Source: Cristatella mucedo | Lineage: Eukaryota; Bryozoa; Phylactolaemata; Cristatellidae | Assembly: GCA_009760855.2 (NCBI GenBank) | Contig: WPIO01000422.1 | Span: 1-49,746 of the forward strand | DNA: 49,746 nucleotides | Direction: 5' to 3' | Shown here: piece by piece, positions 1 through 11,765 of the stretch | Layout of the letters: each line of letters starts with the position of its first letter | Numbering within the stretch: position 1 is the first letter of the stretch | Made by a program: the position numbers and the translations under genes | Notes under the pieces: model-generated | What the model saw: only the letters and a program-made list of their open reading frames with translations | Told to the model about the DNA's origin: nothing | Databases searched by the model: none

Positions 1-1310
1 TGAAAGCTGTCTTTCAGGCGTGCATGTACAAGTGTGATAATGCAAGTCCGTTTTTTATCGTTCATTTTTTTATTCTCCGTATATCGTTATTCGGTAACAA
101 TTACTTTAGGAAAAGCTCATGAGACTGTAAAATTACAAGTGTTCGCCAGTTACTTGTGCATATGTCAACGTTACCAGCAAGCTTGATACAGCGAGGTGGC
201 TTGTCAAGTCTCCGACGCGCTGGGACAGTTGACATCGGTGGCTGGAGCAAATACCGAACGTAGGCTCTTGATTTTTTATGTGAAATGTATGTAAGTATTG
301 TTGCTAGGGGCAGGCTGGCATGCGTTCATATGTTGATCAGTAAAATGATTTTTGTCTTGGGATTGCATGTGCTGTATGTTCTCTCTGCAGACTGCGCAAT
401 AATTGAATAATGTTTACTGAGGTCCCATAATTTGTTCTCTGTAGTTTAGGCCAACGCATTGATAAGATAAGCAATTTACTCCAAACAATTGCAGTTATTC
501 GACGATAAAACGGCGTTTTAAACGTTATTAGCTCATTGGAGAGGTCTCATTTTGTCTCACTAGAAGTTGGCCATCATAATGATGTCATGACTACCACTAG
601 AATAAACTTTGCTGATGTAAAATGAAAAGAAGAATTCGAACACGACGATCTCGTAATGGTTAAAAGAGGCACTTATTCAATCGCCGCCCGAGAAGACAGA
701 TTCAACCGTGCCAATCTCTTACTGGCATGATTGAAAGTCTTGTTATAGGGAATACTGTAAAAGTGCACACAAGCAACAGTGTGAAAGGGGTCAACTCTTA
801 AGTAGCTGCATAGTCGCAGACAGAATCAGAGAAAAACACTGACTATAACAGAATAAAGACTGTTACAGTGTCCAATCAGGAGCATATAGGCAAACCCAAC
901 AGGCTTAGAAGAAATCACTTAGACTTTCAGCCTAATTAAAACGAATGATGAACGTGGATACAGCCAAAGCATGAAAAAGATCGTAACAGTACTGCTGCTA
1001 ACTTCTACCACGCTCACATTTGAGCCATCATAATCGCTTGCTCCTCATGGTAGAAATGAGACAGCCAGTTAAATATGCTGGCAGGAAGTTTTGATGTTTG
1101 ACACTGCACAAGCGTTTCTCAGCTCGCAGCTATTGTTTGCTTCCCATGCCCATGTGGTTATCAAATCGGTAATAGCGGTCCTAACAGTTCACAGCTGCCT
1201 CTTTTGAATGGTGGTTTGTGTTTTTGCAGCCGGCATGGCTACGCACTTTACTTGTCTCTAACAAGACGTATGTGATCACTTTACTGCGAGAGAATGCTGC
1301 ATCAATTGAG
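1..1310 (+). repeat. Unidentified ~3 kb repeat family 1, block A (end of a copy)
   Basis: This matches 5690-7105 along its whole length with point changes and small indels. Shared anchors include GGCGTGCATGTA, AAGTGTTC, TATGTCAAC, TGTAGTTTAGG, TTTTTGCAGCCGGCATGGCT and GCTGCATCAAT. It starts before the window. No long frame is conserved between copies, so it may be a non-coding mobile element or satellite-like unit. Confidence 0.75.
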
Positions 1311-1389
1311 CATACATGTGCTGAATAGAGAATAAAATATTGATCACTGTGCATTACCGGATCTAATCATCTTATACGAATGTGTATTA

Positions 1390-2035
1390 TAGTGATCTGA
1401 TTTAACTGACGTGTGTGTTTTGACGTGAAATCACAAAGCGCTAATTGCAATACATTGACTTACAATGTACCTAGTTCTCCTGTTGTTAGGACTAGATTAA
1501 TGAGACATTGGCCATTCGCCCAATCTTTCAGACGGAGATTACTAAACTTCCTGAATTATCAGCACCTCCACCAGAGCAATGTGTTGTTCTCAAATCGGTT
1601 TCCAGACGATCCTTTTGCGTATTATGACCAAACCAAAAGTGGCACCACTGTATCACCTGTGGGGTGATTTGCGTGATAAAAGCTGGAAAACCGCCCTCCA
1701 ATTAAACAATAAACTTGTGTGGTAACGTCCGAATGTATGTGTTCCGGGTTGAGGTTTCCACGCGCGTTTCAAGGCATTAGCCACGACCAGGTTGTAGAGG
1801 CACTTTGAAAACGATTCGCGTATAATGTACCTGTTTGGTAACCGACGGTCTTGATGAGATGACAGACACGTTCCAACGATGATGAAATACTGGCAAAATC
1901 TGTGAAAAAGTTTACTGGGCCCTAAAAGACGAGTGGGCAAGCTCAGCCGCACGTCGCCGCCTTTCACTATCACTTTTCATTCAATCGGACTTTGAACAGC
2001 AGCAAGACAACCATGTACAATACATCCACTCTACC
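1390..2035 (+). repeat. Repeat family 1, block B (start of a second copy)
   Basis: Homologous to 4165-4800: GATTTAAC-GACGTGT, CATTGGCC or CACTGGCC, TCGCCCAATCT, GCACCACT-ATCACCT and AAGGCATTAGCCAC recur in order. It follows block A head-to-tail and is interrupted by a LINE at about 2036. DNA at 2700-2760 resembles the beginning of block C, so this copy probably continues on the far side of that LINE. Confidence 0.7.
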
Positions 2036-2620
2036 ATAATGATAATATTGATACGCACTGCACGTGTAAGCTTCACACAGAGAGCTCAGGCTTTTTCTAG
2101 GCACTTTTGCTTGCTGCAAAGGGAAATGTCAAGATTGCATGGTAAACGAATAGTTAGTGCTCTTGAAAAACAAACACAATGAATAGCACAGTGACATGCA
2201 GTGTCATGCAATAGCAAATATGGTTAGCAGCAGCAAGCACAGTGTCAGCATGGCAATAATGCACATCAAGGACGACTCACAGGGTCCCACTAAACGCTGC
2301 CTGTCCAAAATAGGTGTGCTTTGAGGTTCCTTTTAAATTTCCTTTCCTTCCCATCAAGTGTGGCTCAGTGTCAGGGGATGTCGACGCAGGTCGGATGGGA
2401 TTTCCATGGCTTTGGGAGCATTACGGAACTAAATGCAATGGTGGTCCACAGGATTTTAGTGTTTGTATGAGAGCTATTTCTCGACTTTTGGATTCTGAAA
2501 ATCGGGTGATACGATGCTTGGCCTGAGATGGGGATAACATCTGAGAGATAGGCTGGAGCCATAGAATTAAAGGGACTACAAAAGTGACCAAACCTAAGAA
2601 GTCAATCCGTGTCTCGTGAT
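2036..2620 (-). mobile_element. CR1/L2-like LINE 3' fragment, antisense, decayed
   Basis: Read on the minus strand this is the C-terminal end of the LINE ORF (MAPAYLSD, then a segment near FSSVMLPKPW) followed by its 3' UTR, ending at an ATT-rich tail near 2036-2050. It aligns with better copies at 40973-41595 and 21512-22100. Frameshifts and stops make it a relic. It sits inside repeat family 1. Confidence 0.75.
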
Positions 2621-2639
2621 GCCGTCGATGCAGATCTCA

Positions 2640-3300
2640 ATGATTCTTCAATCCTTCAATATAAGGCCTCCTGTGATCTTTTTCTTTCCCTGCACACATT
2701 CCGTTAAGCGGCAATTCATGTCACAGGACGGAAACGATGCCATATGTCCTACCCTACTTTGCCAGAGCCGCGACCTGTGAGAGGACCTCAATACATATAT
2801 GCTTAAGGATACAGGCAGTGCTTATCCAATGGTCTTCAGCCTATGCCACAGAGTGCAGGAACTAGGCATGTTTATAACTTAAGATGCAGCAGGTGGAGTA
2901 TTATCGACTTTAATGGATAGCGTCAAATAAACTTCCTTTTGAGAATGATACATGCAACTGTTAGCACAAAAACAATAATTCGAACTAACCTTTAATTTCT
3001 AGAAAATATATGAAAAAGTCGAAGAAAAACAGTAAGCTTACATAGGAAATATGGATTACTTCACCCTTAATAATAAATAAGAAAGATCAGCAGTATTTTG
3101 TTGAGACTCCTCAAAATCATCTTGATGAGACTTCTTTTTTGATTCAATTTTAACGTTAAGCTCAAACATAGAAGGCTGGGTTTAGAAATAAAAATGGCTT
3201 CATTATTTCGCTTGGAATGGACTCGAAGATATTGTTTTGTTTCGCTGGTATGGGGTATAGTTTCAAGTTAACTTAGTAAAGGCTTAAAAGCATGTCACCA
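2640..3300. other. AT-rich spacer; partial repeat family 1 block C near its start
   Basis: Positions 2700-2760 resemble 4895-4955 (GTTAAG, then ACGATGCCA and ACCC). The rest is AT-rich and I see no gene in it. Confidence 0.35.
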
Positions 3301-3302
3301 TA

Positions 3303-4020
3303 TTGAATGGTATATCTTTTGCTAAAATTCGGGCTTCTTGTTTAGATAAAACATACCACTGTCCAAGTTGGTCAATGCACGCATTACATCCCGCCCTGAC
3401 TGCAAAACTGACTGATTACTGGCCCACCAGCATGCGTGCATCAGGATCAAGATTGCGTGCTGGTGCAAAACCCTGGGCAGCTTTGGCTTTGCCCATCGTA
3501 ATCATAAATGCAGCCGCCTACATTACTCCACTTCTCGACCTGATTCGTGGCACACCAGTCTAGCAACGGATTGACTTTAAGGTGCCTGTCGTCGTCACTT
3601 TTAGGTCCCTTCGTTCTATTAAGTCTCGGCTATTTCAAATATACTACCACATCAGGCCAAGCATCAAAATCACTGCAGCCGAATCCAACAGTCTAGAAAT
3701 ACCTCATACTAACCCGAAAATCCTTTGGAGACCGTACATTTGGTTCACCATGTGCCCTGCAAAGCTCTGGAGCTCTACCTGCGCTCAGGAACATCTGACC
3801 TGCGACCACGCGCCGCTTTAAAAGCGAACCTACAAAACACACCCATTTAGGACAGCATTACATGGGTCCCTTGTGATTCTTCCTTGATGCTGTGCCAGGT
3901 GCTTACACCGTGCATGCTGCCACATCAACCACATTTGCATGCTGACCCTGTGCATGTCACCCTACTGTCCATATTATCTATTCCTGTTTGTTTTCAAGCA
4001 TGAAAGGGTAGGATGCAGTA
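3303..4020 (+). mobile_element. CR1/L2-like LINE 3' fragment, sense, decayed
   Basis: Sense copy of the C-terminal ORF region and 3' UTR: CTAAAATTCGGGCTT, GATTGACTTTAAGG, TTTTAGGTCCCTTC, CATCAGGCCAAGCATC, ACAGTCTAGAAATACCTCATA and the 3' UTR words ACCACATTTGCATGCTGACC. It is broken by many stops and indels and runs into an AT microsatellite where its tail would be. Confidence 0.8.
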
Positions 4021-4027
4021 TATTATC

Positions 4028-4069
4028 AATAAATAAATAAATAAATATATGTATATATATACATATATA

Positions 4070-4104
<35 letters not shown>
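4028..4104. repeat. AT-rich microsatellite (AAAT then AT repeats)
   Basis: Several AAAT units pass into TATA repeats, including an uninterrupted AT run at about 4073-4104. It lies where the preceding LINE tail ends and may have grown from it. Confidence 0.9.
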
Positions 4105-4108
<4 letters not shown>

Positions 4109-4164
4109 TTATCAAATGTATATACACTTTTATATATTTTATCATCTAACCTCAACCAACTATA

Positions 4165-7105
4165 TAACGTTGGGTCCGATTTAACCGGACGTGTATTTCG
4201 ACATGACAAGTACGAGTGATCATGCTTTACGTTGACTTCCTAATGTACCTTCGTCTCGTGTCGTGTGTGTCAGGCTGATGACTGTAATGACACTGGCCAG
4301 TCGCCCAATCTGATTGATTACACTCAAATTCACTGATATATCAGCAATGCCACTTGAAGCAGTCAGAGCTGTGGTCAAATTGGTTTCCTATTTCCATTCT
4401 TTTACAGTCCCAGTGACCATAGAACAAGCTGCACCACTTGATCACCTAGGGTAATTGCTACTAAAGCTGGTGCAATTACTTGCAACTACAAACACACTGA
4501 AAACGCTCAGGGCAACGTCCCCAGACTATATTTTCTGCCCGAGGTGTTTCACGTTTGAAAGTGCAACACACAAGGCATTAGCCACATTCAGGGGTGGATG
4601 CACTTGGGCTTAATGATTTGGTAGTGAATAACGTTCCTGGGTTGGTGACCAATGGGTTTTGCAAGCAATGACAGAGCACCTTCGCAATGATCGATTACTG
4701 GTAAACTTCACTTTTTGAAAGTTTACTGAGTTCGAAAAAGACGTCAGTGGGGGCAAGCAGCAGTTGCATAGATCACCACCTGTCAGAATCCCTTTAAATG
4801 AAACAGATCTCGCGAACGACTAGTAGGACCACTATTACCTTCAGCAAATCTATGCTAGTATGTAATCCTACTTTTTCTGTCCACCATAACTCCTGTTAAG
4901 AAGAGAAATCGTCAGTTGACTCAGTCAAACGATGCCAAAACGTCTAACCCATTGGAGGTTATTGAGCTGCATGTTTGTGAGTTTTCACAGATTTAACAAG
5001 AGAGATATTTAGAAGGGAGAAGGAAAGCAATAAGCGTTTATCTTGAAGTGAGGTAATAATTTAGCAAGCTAAATTAGTTAAAAGATAACAGTCAGTAGCG
5101 ATTGACAGGCGTTTCACCTGGGTTGACATCAGGACGTTGTTTTGGTTTCATTGATAACATTAGCGTCCTAATGGATGCCCCATTTTAAGCTTTGTGTGTC
5201 AGTTTAATTGTATCAAGTGCACAGCCGATGCATTTAGTAAAGATAGCCGCAGCAGCTTGACATAGGAGTGAGTTTTGCATCAAGTGGACGAACTAATCGT
5301 TCACAACCAACGATTCTGAGTAGCCTGCAAAATGATTTCTTTGAAGCACGTACTGATGTCGGTATTTCTTCTCTGACCTCACGCAGCGGCTAAAAACCCT
5401 AGGGATTTTGAGGGCCCAACTCACTGGTAAGAATTAGAACTGTAAAATTTCGCATTGATAACTTTAGCACCATGCACAAGTTTAAGCTCGACAAACCTGT
5501 AATCACTTCTAATATGAGAACTAATTTCATGCCAAGGACATAATGCTCAAGCCATCACTCGTCTCTCATGGATAGAAGTTGCTGATAGGCTATACAGACA
5601 CATCCTTATTCCCATTATTCGATGACTGTCATACTCACACTTTCTGCATACCAGCTGCATTTATGTATGGGCGGACTTACTTCCTGACACATTGTGAAAG
5701 CTGTTCTTCTAGGCGTGCATGTATAAGTAAGATGAGAGATCTGCAAGTCTGTTTTAACGTTACTATCTCTCTCCGTTTACATCTTTAATCGGTAACCACT
5801 GTCAGTTTGAGCTCGAGGAGCTCCAAATCAGTGGGAATACAAGTGTTCTGCTATGCCACTCGCATATATGTCAACCAGAGCACTGAAGACGTCGGATATT
5901 AGAGTGCAGCTTGTCGCTCCCTGACGGCCGACAGCTGACATCGGTAAGGCTGTATAAAACACTGAAACGTGTGCCTTGACTATGAAAGGTGCAGCCGCAA
6001 AGTATTGTTTGCCAGCGTGGGTTAGAACGGGTTCATCGTTATTCGAGTCTAACGATCGTCATGCTAGATCGCACGAGCTTGCATGCGCTCTCTGTAGAGA
6101 TCACGCAATCACTGACACGTTCACTTATGGCATCCAACAATTGAGGTTGGCTGTAGTTTAGGGCCACAATGATGAACTGATGATAAGCAATTCGTGTTTT
6201 CTTAAACAATCAGCCGTTATTTGACGAGACAAGACGTCCATTTTTAACATTCTATAGCCTACTTTGAGAGTCACATTTTTATCATTGTAAAGTAGGTCGC
6301 ATCGGCAATGACAAATCGACTTTTACCACTTAGGAATACATCTATTACGTATGAGCGAATCTGAAATTACCGACCACCTCAATGGTTAAAAGGAGGCACG
6401 CTTTCTTCAATCGGCCTTGATAAAGCATACGATCTCAACTGCTAATCTCTATTGGTATGGCTACTGAGTCTTAGTTTCAGGGAATACTTTTAAAAGTACA
6501 CATGCACATAGTGAAACGGCTCAACCTGGCTGCGAGCTGTAGTCACAGAGAGAATCTGTGAAACACTGTGCTTGAAGATATGATCAGGATTAAAGACAGC
6601 GATTACAGTAACCAATCAGAGTGGAGCAATATAGGCAGAAGCTTCAACAGGCTTGCGTAGACGACTCACTTATACCTTCCAGCCTAATTGCAAAACGCAC
6701 GGATGAACTAGACGTACAGCCAGCACTAGAGAGACTGGGATGGTCCTGTTAGCTGCACCACTTGCCTGCTGAGCTGGCGTCATCGTGAGGCAAGCTCTCA
6801 TGCAGTGGAAAGAAATGAGACAAACTAAAGCGTAGCCATGCTGGAAAACCTTGCAGGCCTTTGATGGGCTCGGATCACTGCACAAGCGCTTTCTCAGTGC
6901 CCGTAGCATATTGTTTGCTTCCCGAACTTGTAGTGGCTATCAAAATAGGTATTAGTTATTCTTAGTAGTCTGCCCAGTCATTTCCTTTTGAATGTGTGTG
7001 CGTCGCTTTTTGCAGCCGGCATGGCTGACGTGCGCACCTTATCAGTCTATTTGTCGCGTGTATGTGATCAGCTCTCATAAGAAGAGAAAGCTGCATCAAT
7101 CAGAG
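4165..7105 (+). repeat. Repeat family 1, most complete copy (blocks B-C-A)
   Basis: Block B (4165-4800) matches 1390-1980 and 48900-49150; block A (5690-7105) matches 1-1310 and, more weakly, 49200-49440. Block C (4800-5690) is seen fully only here. With block A at the window start this gives a head-to-tail arrangement. I see no transposase or RT frame. The termini are not sharp enough to call inverted repeats or target duplications. Confidence 0.7.
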
Positions 7106-7109
7106 GAGA

Positions 7110-9225
7110 CTATGGTATGTTTGTTTTAGTAGGCTTCATTTCGGAACATTATATTCGAGTCATTTACAGTCGGACTTGTGTGCAGAGGCGTAGTACCATG
7201 CGCAGCAACAATAGTGAAACCTCTTTAGATTTAGCTCTCCAGACCATTTGAGCTATCGTTGATCGAATATTGTGTGGTGATAAAATAGTCCGTTAAAATA
7301 TCAGCTCTTCCAACTCGTAGGTCAGATTTCTGAGCTACTTCACATTGGTTCAGTCCGTTTAGTTTCGCTTGATCACGAGCCAAATGTTAAAGCACTGTCT
7401 TTCACTCTGAGAGAAAAGGGCACATCCATAGGGTGCCAATACTTCTAATAATAGTTATAGCGACAGTGTAAGCTAAATAAATCTAATAGTTTTATTAAGA
7501 CAATATTAGATCGAGATATGGGATGCATGATAAAAAGATCTGTGGATGCCAAAAATGAAGATGCCTTAGAGACCAAACACTGAAATGCAAAGTTTCTGGA
7601 AGTTCTGACCTCTAATGGGCTCTCGCCATTGCTTGACTCCCTTTCCATACCTTTCGCTGCATTTATGTAACTCGTTTCAGCGTCCTCGTACCTATATAGG
7701 GTGCGTCCATGGACGAAAACTTGAGGTACCATCAAATGCTTGAACATCAGAATGAGAGCTGAGTTTTGCCCAGCCGATAACATTCTTCCTCAACTAACCC
7801 TCACAATTTACCACACACATTACTAATATTACTATTACATTTACTATTACTCTACCATTACTGCTACTATTATACTTACTAATTCTGACATAGACATATT
7901 TATCTCTCCCTTTCTGAATGCAAAAACATCGACATTCAGTATCCAGCTTTCATTGAGTCTCGCTATATTGTCGGGCTTCCTCTTGCCTGCCATGCTTTTC
8001 TGGTCTCAGACATATGTCGACTTTGACTGTTGTTGGGCAAGATAAATATTCGCTGTTGCACGACTTCGGCACACTGAAGTTGCTTTTGTCTTATGAACGT
8101 CAGTCGCTTAAAGCTTTACAGTTAGGCATATGAGTTTAGACTCTCAGGCTTAGAGACTTTCTGGGCAAACACGACCACCGTCCTGATCTCCCTTGCTAGC
8201 CTTGTGACCCGTGAACATGTTCAGAACGATTATTATTATATTCTGATGTGCCATTTTTGAAGGCTCTTCAGAATGGATCCGGTTATGACTTGTGCTCACG
8301 TGCTTCTGAGAAATCAATAAAAGCAGTAATATGATTTACCGATCCAGATAGTTAGAGGTCGAGCTTAGCCCATTAGTGGAAGGAACACCAAAAGGCCCAA
8401 AATGTCCCGTGCACAATTGGTCTATGATGTAAAGGCCGGTACTGTCACCAAATATATAGTGGAGGCCCCTCAGACTGGTTTGCAATAGCGATGCTTTCAT
8501 CTGTCATGTAGTCCATTTAGACTCTTGCTTGACTGACATCTCCCAATATACCTATTTAGCATTCAGCCATGATTGTTGCACCTAAATTCTTAGTTGGAGA
8601 TCTTATGGGCTTACAAACAACGGCGGTTGGGATTCTTCCTGATGTAACTTTGGGCATATGAAGAATTCTCGAAATCGTTGACCTTTCGAACCAGTACGAC
8701 ACGGTAGTGTGTGCTTGCCATGCCTTATGATCACTTCCGTCGTCGTTTTCGGGTCCCATAACCGGAAAGCGGAAACGGGGCAAGTTACATGGGCATAGGC
8801 AGCTTTTTTTTTTTCATTGCTGTCTCTGTATGGCTAGAGTATGCGTTGGTTCTCCCTATTATTATAATATATTCATACATCGAAGGCAACAATTTAGATT
8901 GGCAAGAACTTTCAAGACAATACCTTCCATCTTTTTGTCTTGCATCTTTTCAAAATTACTTGACTCAAGGGCTAATGTAAACGATTCAGACCTCCTACCC
9001 ATATTCAGTCTACTTAAAGGTATCGCAAATCTCGAATTATCATCTAACATTATTGTGAATAAACAAAAAAATCATCGACCAACCGTATATCCGACTGTTC
9101 ACCCCAACCAGCCATCTAGGTCAGTTCTTGTGCAGCGATACCCTCCTCCCGTGGAATACCAAATATTAACGGCAACCCAAAAATGTATTCAGGAATGCCA
9201 GCTGAATATCTAAACACAAACGACA
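7110..9225. other. No recognisable gene or repeat
   Basis: Ordinary AT-rich DNA with short open frames on both strands. A 112-codon minus-strand frame at 7445-7783 and overlapping plus-strand frames at 8789-9213 have no recognisable domain. Confidence 0.5.
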
Positions 9226-9233
9226 AAGGCATA

Positions 9234-9259
9234 AACCCCCAACAAACATCTTGGGGGTT
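9234..9259. repeat. Perfect 9-bp hairpin (AACCCCCAA / TTGGGGGTT)
   Basis: The arms 9234-9242 and 9251-9259 are perfect inverse complements around an 8-base loop. No function can be read from it; it is not beside a gene. Confidence 0.8.
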
Positions 9260-9644
9260 CTCTAATTCCTACCAGTCGGCCAAAAAAAATAAGGCCCGCA
9301 TAAAGCTTTAAATTTGACGTTTTGGGCTTCTTTTCAGCATTAAAGTTTGACCGACGTCCTACGCAATCTCCTTGTCTTGGGCACCGGGCACTAGCTTACG
9401 AAAAAAAAAAAAAGAAAACAGTCAGTCACAAAGAAGTTTCCGGCATCCAGTTTTTTTTAAATGGTGTTTTAAGTTATTGCCAAGCTGGCGATAGAAAACG
9501 CAGAGAAGTAAACAGTTACCAGATAGCACTACATGACAAGCGTTTAGAATACATGGCATGGGTAAGCAACGCTGTATGCAACGCGTGTTAACAGGGCCAG
9601 CACCAACTAGTTGGGGAGGAGGAGAGGGGGGGGTGTGGGTGTTT

Positions 9645-9683
9645 GGGGGGGGGGGGGGGTGGGGGGGGGGGGGGGGGGGGGGG
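9645..9683 (+). repeat. Homopolymeric G tract (15 G, T, 23 G)
   Basis: The longest single-base run in the window, preceded by G-rich sequence from about 9612. It could form G-quadruplexes, and its exact length is prone to sequencing error. Proline- or glycine-rich frames across it are artefacts of the run. Confidence 0.95.
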
Positions 9684-9689
9684 TTTTTG

Positions 9690-10525
9690 GAGGCAGAGTA
9701 TCGCAACGAACCGTATCAAACTAAAATTCTCGGTATGAACACCACATTAATTTTCCCTTAAGTTCAATAGTACACGTTTATCCCCGGGTCTAGATCGGAA
9801 TATATACTGTACAGAGTTTAATTTTTGTTTCGCTGGCCGGAGATCCTAACGCCAAAATTTCGTCTTAAATTATTGTTCCCGATCAAAATAAACTTAAATT
9901 TAAATAATTCATTAATACTTTACCTCAGATAATGCAGCTCCATACTCTCTGTCCGGTCATAGCTGTGACTTCGGTCACAACGCATTTAAATTACTAAATT
10001 TACAAATAAATAATAATAATATTTAAAAAGCGACAGGATAGATCCTTCTTGCAAAAAACTAGTCGTACCAATCCCAAACGTACATGAAAGGTACTTGGAG
10101 ATCAACTAACTTGACGATGCTAATGGAACTTTTCATGGAGAAAGCGAAATGAATTTCTGAATCTAATTAACTGAATTTTGCCGTTTTTGCCATTCTTTTC
10201 CTAACTTTTCAGTTTAATGGCTGGGGCATTTATGGGACAAGCCACTATTCGTTATCATTGTGCCACGAACTCTAAGCAGATGATATAGTTTCAACGGACT
10301 ATCGGTAAATACTTAGTTGTTCCTGCCGTCGTCGGATTTTGACACTAGAATGCTGGCAACTTTAGAGTCCACCCAGATGGGCTTACTTGTTGTGACTGAT
10401 GAGCGACCATAGCCTGTCATATTGGACCTCACCCGGGTATAGGTCGTGGGGTCACTTTGCAGTCGCTGGGAAGGTTGAAGTGCAGTGCAGCTTTGACGCT
10501 AGCAACGCAAGTCAATGACTAACCT
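9690..10525. other. No recognisable gene or repeat
   Basis: AT-rich sequence; nothing supportable on either strand. Confidence 0.5.
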
Positions 10526-10529
10526 CATT

Positions 10530-11765
10530 TATATATAATAATAATAATAAGGCACTTAGTAAAGCTCTTCCGTCCCAAGGATTTGAGGATTGTACGGGGT
10601 ATTTGTAGACTGTTGGATTCCGAAAAGCCTGTGGTACGATGCTTGGCCTGATGGGGGAGTATATCTGAGAAATAGGCTGGAGCCAAAGAATGAAGTGACC
10701 TAAAAGTAAGCTACAAAACCTTGAAGTCGATCTTGACTGCTAGCCAGTGCAGGTCGGTGAGAAATGAGTAGAGTACGTGGCAGCAGTGACGCTCACTGAC
10801 AGATCAAGCCAAGCAGCAGATTTTTTGCACCAGCTGCAATCGCCTGATCGCGCATGCGGGGAGGCCAGTAAGCAGTGAGTTGCAAGAGTCGATACGGAAT
10901 GTAAAGAATGCAAGGTCCAACTGAGATGTGATATCCTTATTCAAGGCCGCCACACTAGCAACATTATGAAGCTGAAAAGAGGACAGTCTGACTGTGGAGC
11001 TGATATGGTCGTCTCACGAGAGGGTTGCCGGGAATATGACACATCTAGATTTCGAGCTTTATTCAACTGATATGCTGACAGGGTCTCAGCTTCGGGCTTT
11101 CTCCACTTTCGGAACAAACTGGGCTTGGCTCGTAACTAGTAAGTTAGTTATATCATCGTTTAATTTAGAAATTTTGCTGCCATCCATGTGCAGTTGTTAT
11201 CAATACCTGCAGCAAGTGAGTTGAGAGAGATGGAGGTGCTTGAAGGCTGGGAGGGATAAAAGAAAAAGGGTACAACTGAGTGTCATCTGCATAGAAGTGA
11301 AAACTCGGATTGTGCTTGCCCAATTACATCAACAAGAGGAGACTATAAACCGTGCAAAGAACCAAGCCTAGCACGGAGCCTTGAGGTAATCCATATTTTA
11401 GAGGGTCTAGATGATTTTTGTCCATTCACGTCAGTACTCTGGAATCTCCCACTGAGATTGGACCTGAACCACTGCAGTGCAGTACCAGTGATGCCCAGGT
11501 GCGATGAGGAGGCACTCTAGAAGAAGTTTGCGATTGATGGAATCAAAAAGCTGCCGAAAGATCAAGCAACACAAGCAGACATTCCCACTCAGGTCTGCAT
11601 CTCCTAAAGTAGGTCGTTGTATACCTAGCAATGCTGACTCTGTGGAGTGATTAGCTCTAAAGCCAGACTGGAACTTACTAGCAAGGAGTGAGGCTTTGAT
11701 ATAGGTTTAGCTGGTCTGCCCCTGACCCGTTTCAGTGTGTTTGATAGGAATGGTAGACGGGAGAA
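10530..11765 (-). mobile_element. CR1/L2-like LINE, antisense, RT and C-terminal region with internal deletion
   Basis: Minus-strand reading gives RT pieces around YLSGRFQS- and LLDLSAAFD-like positions, then the C-terminal ORF region. A TAA-rich tail (10531-10550) and a short stretch of 3' UTR jump directly to AAGGATTTGAGG, so some 300 bp of 3' sequence present in other copies is missing. It aligns with 21840-22800 and 25010-25960. Multiple frame breaks mark it as dead. Its 5' boundary is a guess, where similarity to 25010-27640 stops. Confidence 0.8.

Noticed and set aside
3994-4209. Minus-strand frame rich in Tyr and Ile
   Set aside because: Translation of the AT microsatellite.
7445-7783. 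112-codon minus-strand frame with a TPR-like impression (YEDAETSYINAA)
   Set aside because: Only one short match and no splice or repeat support; not enough for a TPR protein.
8789-9213. Overlapping plus-strand frames of 63 and 127 codons
   Set aside because: No recognisable domain; the two overlap in different frames and the region has no other sign of coding.
9422-9761. Proline-rich and glycine-rich open frames on both strands
   Set aside because: Produced by the homopolymeric G tract.
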